From: Bacteroidetes bacterium UBA1947
GTDB lineage: Bacteria > Bacteroidota > Bacteroidia > Chitinophagales > Chitinophagaceae
Reading direction: 5' to 3'
Length of the DNA: 64,000 bases
Assembly: GCA_002336915.1 (NCBI GenBank)
Contig: DDET01000045.1
Location: forward strand, 39,188 to 103,187
Under the pieces are notes generated by a model. That model worked only from the letters and a program-made list of their open reading frames with translations. It searched no databases and had not been told where the DNA came from. Below are positions 62,527-64,000 of this stretch, one piece after another. Within the stretch, counting starts at the first letter, position 1. The number at the start of each line of letters is the position of its first letter. The position numbers and the translations under genes were made by a program.

Positions 62527-63114
62527 ATGAGGCAATACATTCCGGTTTTTATATTGTGTTTTATCATGCTGTCCTGCAAGCCCGAGACCTATACCCCAAA
62601 ACCCCGTGGTTTTTACCAGGTCAGTTTCCCGAAGCATGAATACCGCCAGTTTAATATGCCCGGTTACCCTTATACTTTCGAGTACCCGGTTTATGCCAAT
62701 ATCATTAAAGACACGGTCTATTTCGATAAAAAGCCTGAAAACCCATGGTGGATAAATGTCGATTTCCCATCCATTGGCGGACGTATATACCTTAGTTACA
62801 AAGAGATATCATCGGCACAAACATTCAGCAAGCTGCTGGAAGATGCCCACAGGCTCACCTATTACCACGATAAGCGTGCGGATTATATAGAACCGAAGGA
62901 ACTGAATAACCGCTACGGTGTACACTGCCTTTTATACGAGGTAGGTGGCAATGCGGCCTCGGCCTACCAGTTCATAGCCACGGACACTATGCGGAACTTC
63001 ATAAGAGGCGCCCTGTATTTCGATGTAACGCCCAATGCGGATTCACTGAGGCCTATGAATGAATTCCTGAAAGAAGACATGGAACACATGATGCAGACCC
63101 TGCAGTGGCGCTAG
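62527..63114 (+). CDS. gldD: Gliding motility lipoprotein GldD
   Basis: A 195-residue lipoprotein (MRQYIPVFILCFIMLSC, Cys17) needed for gliding and linked to T9SS function in Bacteroidota. It is recognisable from PRGFYQVSFPKHEYRQF, CGY-like PGYPYTFEYPVYA, PENPWWINVDFPSIGGRIYLSYK and RGALYFDVTPNADSL. Full length for the family. The other gld genes are not nearby in this window. A 40-bp tandem repeat starts 23 bases after its stop. Confidence 0.95.
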   Translation: MRQYIPVFILCFIMLSCKPETYTPKPRGFYQVSFPKHEYRQFNMPGYPYTFEYPVYANIIKDTVYFDKKPENPWWINVDFPSIGGRIYLSYKEISSAQTFSKLLEDAHRLTYYHDKRADYIEPKELNNRYGVHCLLYEVGGNAASAYQFIATDTMRNFIRGALYFDVTPNADSLRPMNEFLKEDMEHMMQTLQWR

Positions 63115-63137
63115 AGTAGCATTTTTATAGAAATCAT

Positions 63138-63235
63138 AATTTGCACATTGTAATGTTTGCATATTTTCACATTATCAAATTTGCACATCGTAAGATTTGC
63201 ATATTTGCACATTACTAAATTTTCACATTAAACAT
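63138..63235 (+). repeat. 40-bp tandem direct repeat, about 2.4 copies
   Basis: Copies at 63138-63177 and 63178-63217 both begin AATTTGCACAT and share TTTGCATATTT and CACATTA; a third partial copy, AATTTTCACATTAAACAT, runs to the ATG at 63236. The repeats fill the space between gldD and the next gene and are very AT-rich. Confidence 0.85.
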
Positions 63236-63637
63236 ATGGCAAAAGGTACAAAGGCCGATCCCTGGAAGCTCACTACCCCACCCGGCACATCGGAATACGA
63301 AATGTATATGGATGAAAAGGACGGAAAAAAGATCATAGTATGCGTGGTGGGCAAAACCACCTTGCATTACGATGCACGCGCTATTGAGGACCTGCATGCC
63401 ATGCTCAAAAAACACGGCGACTGGATGGACCTTGGCGGTGCCGACGAGCAAAAGCCTGCAAAAGAAGGCACCGTGGAAGCCTGGGGACGGTCTGAAAGCA
63501 ATCCTGTTGGCGGCTGGTACGGCCTCAAGAAAGGTCTTCGCGGCCGCTTTGGCGTATACATACCCCCGCTCATGGAAGTGCTTGGGCTTGTGGAACTGGA
63601 GCACAACCCGAAGAACAACCGTATGAAGGCTAAATAG
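63236..63637 (+). CDS. Small conserved protein, probably DUF6855
   Basis: A 133-residue soluble protein beginning MAKGTKADPWKLTTPPGTSEYEMY, with IIVCVVGKTTLHYDARAIEDLHAMLKKHGDWMDLGG and a C-terminal GGWYGLKKGLRGRFGVYIPPLMEVLGLVELEHNPKNNRM. I believe this is the DUF6855 family; function unknown. The codon use is good throughout and it is clearly a real gene. I start at ATG 63236, right after the tandem repeat. Confidence 0.75.
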   Translation: MAKGTKADPWKLTTPPGTSEYEMYMDEKDGKKIIVCVVGKTTLHYDARAIEDLHAMLKKHGDWMDLGGADEQKPAKEGTVEAWGRSESNPVGGWYGLKKGLRGRFGVYIPPLMEVLGLVELEHNPKNNRMKAK

Positions 63638-63655
63638 TGTGTAAATATGTAAATG

Positions 63656-63680
63656 CCCGCCTGAACGGGGTTCGGGCGGG
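63656..63680. terminator. GC-rich hairpin
   Basis: CCCGCCTGAAC pairs with GTTCGGGCGGG (63656-63666 with 63670-63680, one wobble pair). No T-run follows, so termination on the plus strand is uncertain. Confidence 0.5.
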
Positions 63681-63730
63681 GATAGAATAAATTTTCCTAA
63701 ACTTTAGATCCATTTCGATTCTCGGCGACA

Positions 63731-63985
63731 ATGGAAGACAACTACTACACATATGTAATTCAAAGTATCCCTGATCCAGCCTACTTTTATAAAGGTCATT
63801 GTTCGGACCTTGAAAAAAGATTAAAACAGCACAATGCGGGACAAACAAAGTCGATAAAACACAAAACACCGTTTAAGATTGTTTACTATGAACAATCAAA
63901 AACAAAAGAAGAAGCAATTATTAAAGAGAAATATTGGAAAACTGCTGCAGGAAGAAGATATTTGCACAAAATTTTGGCCTCGTAG
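63731..63985 (+). CDS. GIY-YIG nuclease-family protein ending inside a tRNA gene
   Basis: An 84-residue stand-alone GIY-YIG domain: YTYVIQS (GIY-like strand), AYFYKGHCSDLEKRLKQHNAG (YKG in place of YIG, with the conserved Arg in RLKQHN), HKTPFKIVYYEQ and EEAIIKEKYWK with the catalytic Glu. This is the URI/UvrC-like family of small nucleases common in Bacteroidota. The last codons (GCC TCG TAG) are part of the acceptor stem region of the tRNA starting at 63976. Confidence 0.9.
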   Translation: MEDNYYTYVIQSIPDPAYFYKGHCSDLEKRLKQHNAGQTKSIKHKTPFKIVYYEQSKTKEEAIIKEKYWKTAAGRRYLHKILAS

Positions 63986-64000
63986 TTCAATGGATAGAAT
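63976..64000 (+). tRNA. 5' end of a tRNA gene cut by the window edge, probably tRNA-Arg
   Basis: GGCCTCG (acceptor arm), T8 A9, then GTTC-AATGGATA-GAAT forms a D-arm with GTTC pairing GAAT and the AATGGATA loop with GG. The first 25 bases match the start of Bacteroidota arginine tRNAs as I remember them; the anticodon is outside the window, so the isotype is a guess. Confidence 0.65.

Noticed and set aside
63138..63235. The 40-bp tandem repeat as a CRISPR array
   Set aside because: The copies are directly adjacent with no unique spacers, and there are no cas genes in the window.

Overview
The window looks like chromosomal DNA of a member of the Bacteroidota, most likely a Chitinophagales/Chitinophagaceae-type organism (inference). 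The signs are: secreted proteins ending in type IX secretion (T9SS) sorting domains, the gliding lipoprotein GldD, an S46 dipeptidyl-peptidase, a YARHG lipoprotein, the coaX / outer-membrane protein / lptC gene order, weak Shine-Dalgarno use, and -7 promoter boxes of the TAnnTTTG kind in front of several starts (frr, gldD and others).

Layout. 1-5.2 kb holds a clipped gene, frr, a di-iron membrane hydroxylase, an EVE protein, a short-chain polyprenyl diphosphate synthase and rnr. 5.4-8.5 kb has a broken response regulator, a DUF2383 protein, a cupin, a diverged inverted-repeat element (copy A) and lpxK. 8.7-11.9 kb is a tandem array of three paralogous T9SS cargo proteins. 12-16.7 kb carries an HSDL2-like SDR, an ABC-2 transporter pair, surE, a YARHG lipoprotein and an acetyltransferase. 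16.9-28.2 kb is a mixed stretch: UBP zinc finger, DUF5996, a PLP enzyme, cold-shock-domain protein, OsmC, cupin, a pentapeptide-like membrane protein, SRPBCC protein and an aspartyl-protease/PDZ lipoprotein.

28.2-29.9 kb is an AT-rich retron-type operon: small protein, XRE regulator and a reverse transcriptase with YVDD, NAxxH and VTG motifs. 30.2-38.0 kb returns to core functions (metG, a secretion adaptor, gpsA, an S46 peptidase). 38.1-43.9 kb is a second AT-rich accessory island: an operon of an alpha/beta-hydrolase, a caspase-fold protease and a 571-residue protein with duplicated beta-rich segments and a C-terminal HTH, flanked by a small membrane protein and copy B of the inverted-repeat element. 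I regard this three-gene operon as the best candidate for an undescribed system, probably anti-phage or stress-triggered suicide; that role is inference.

43.9-49 kb has a delta-60-repeat T9SS protein, a cupin gene remnant, a DUF4342 protein and two exported epoxide-hydrolase-like enzymes. 49-63.1 kb is envelope and core metabolism: lptC, coaX, a Lon-substrate-domain protein, O-antigen ligase, meaB, a heparinase II/III protein, wecB, a WecA/TagO-type transferase, a periplasmic binding protein, guaA, DUF3467 and gldD. The window ends with a 40-bp tandem repeat, a small gene and a GIY-YIG ORF whose stop codon lies inside the 5' end of a tRNA gene.

How the genes fit together: lpxK, lptC, the O-antigen ligase, wecB and the WecA-type transferase serve outer-membrane polysaccharide assembly. 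The T9SS cargo and gldD belong to the secretion/gliding machinery. The retron and the caspase operon are accessory units set among housekeeping genes, with dispersed repeats near them.
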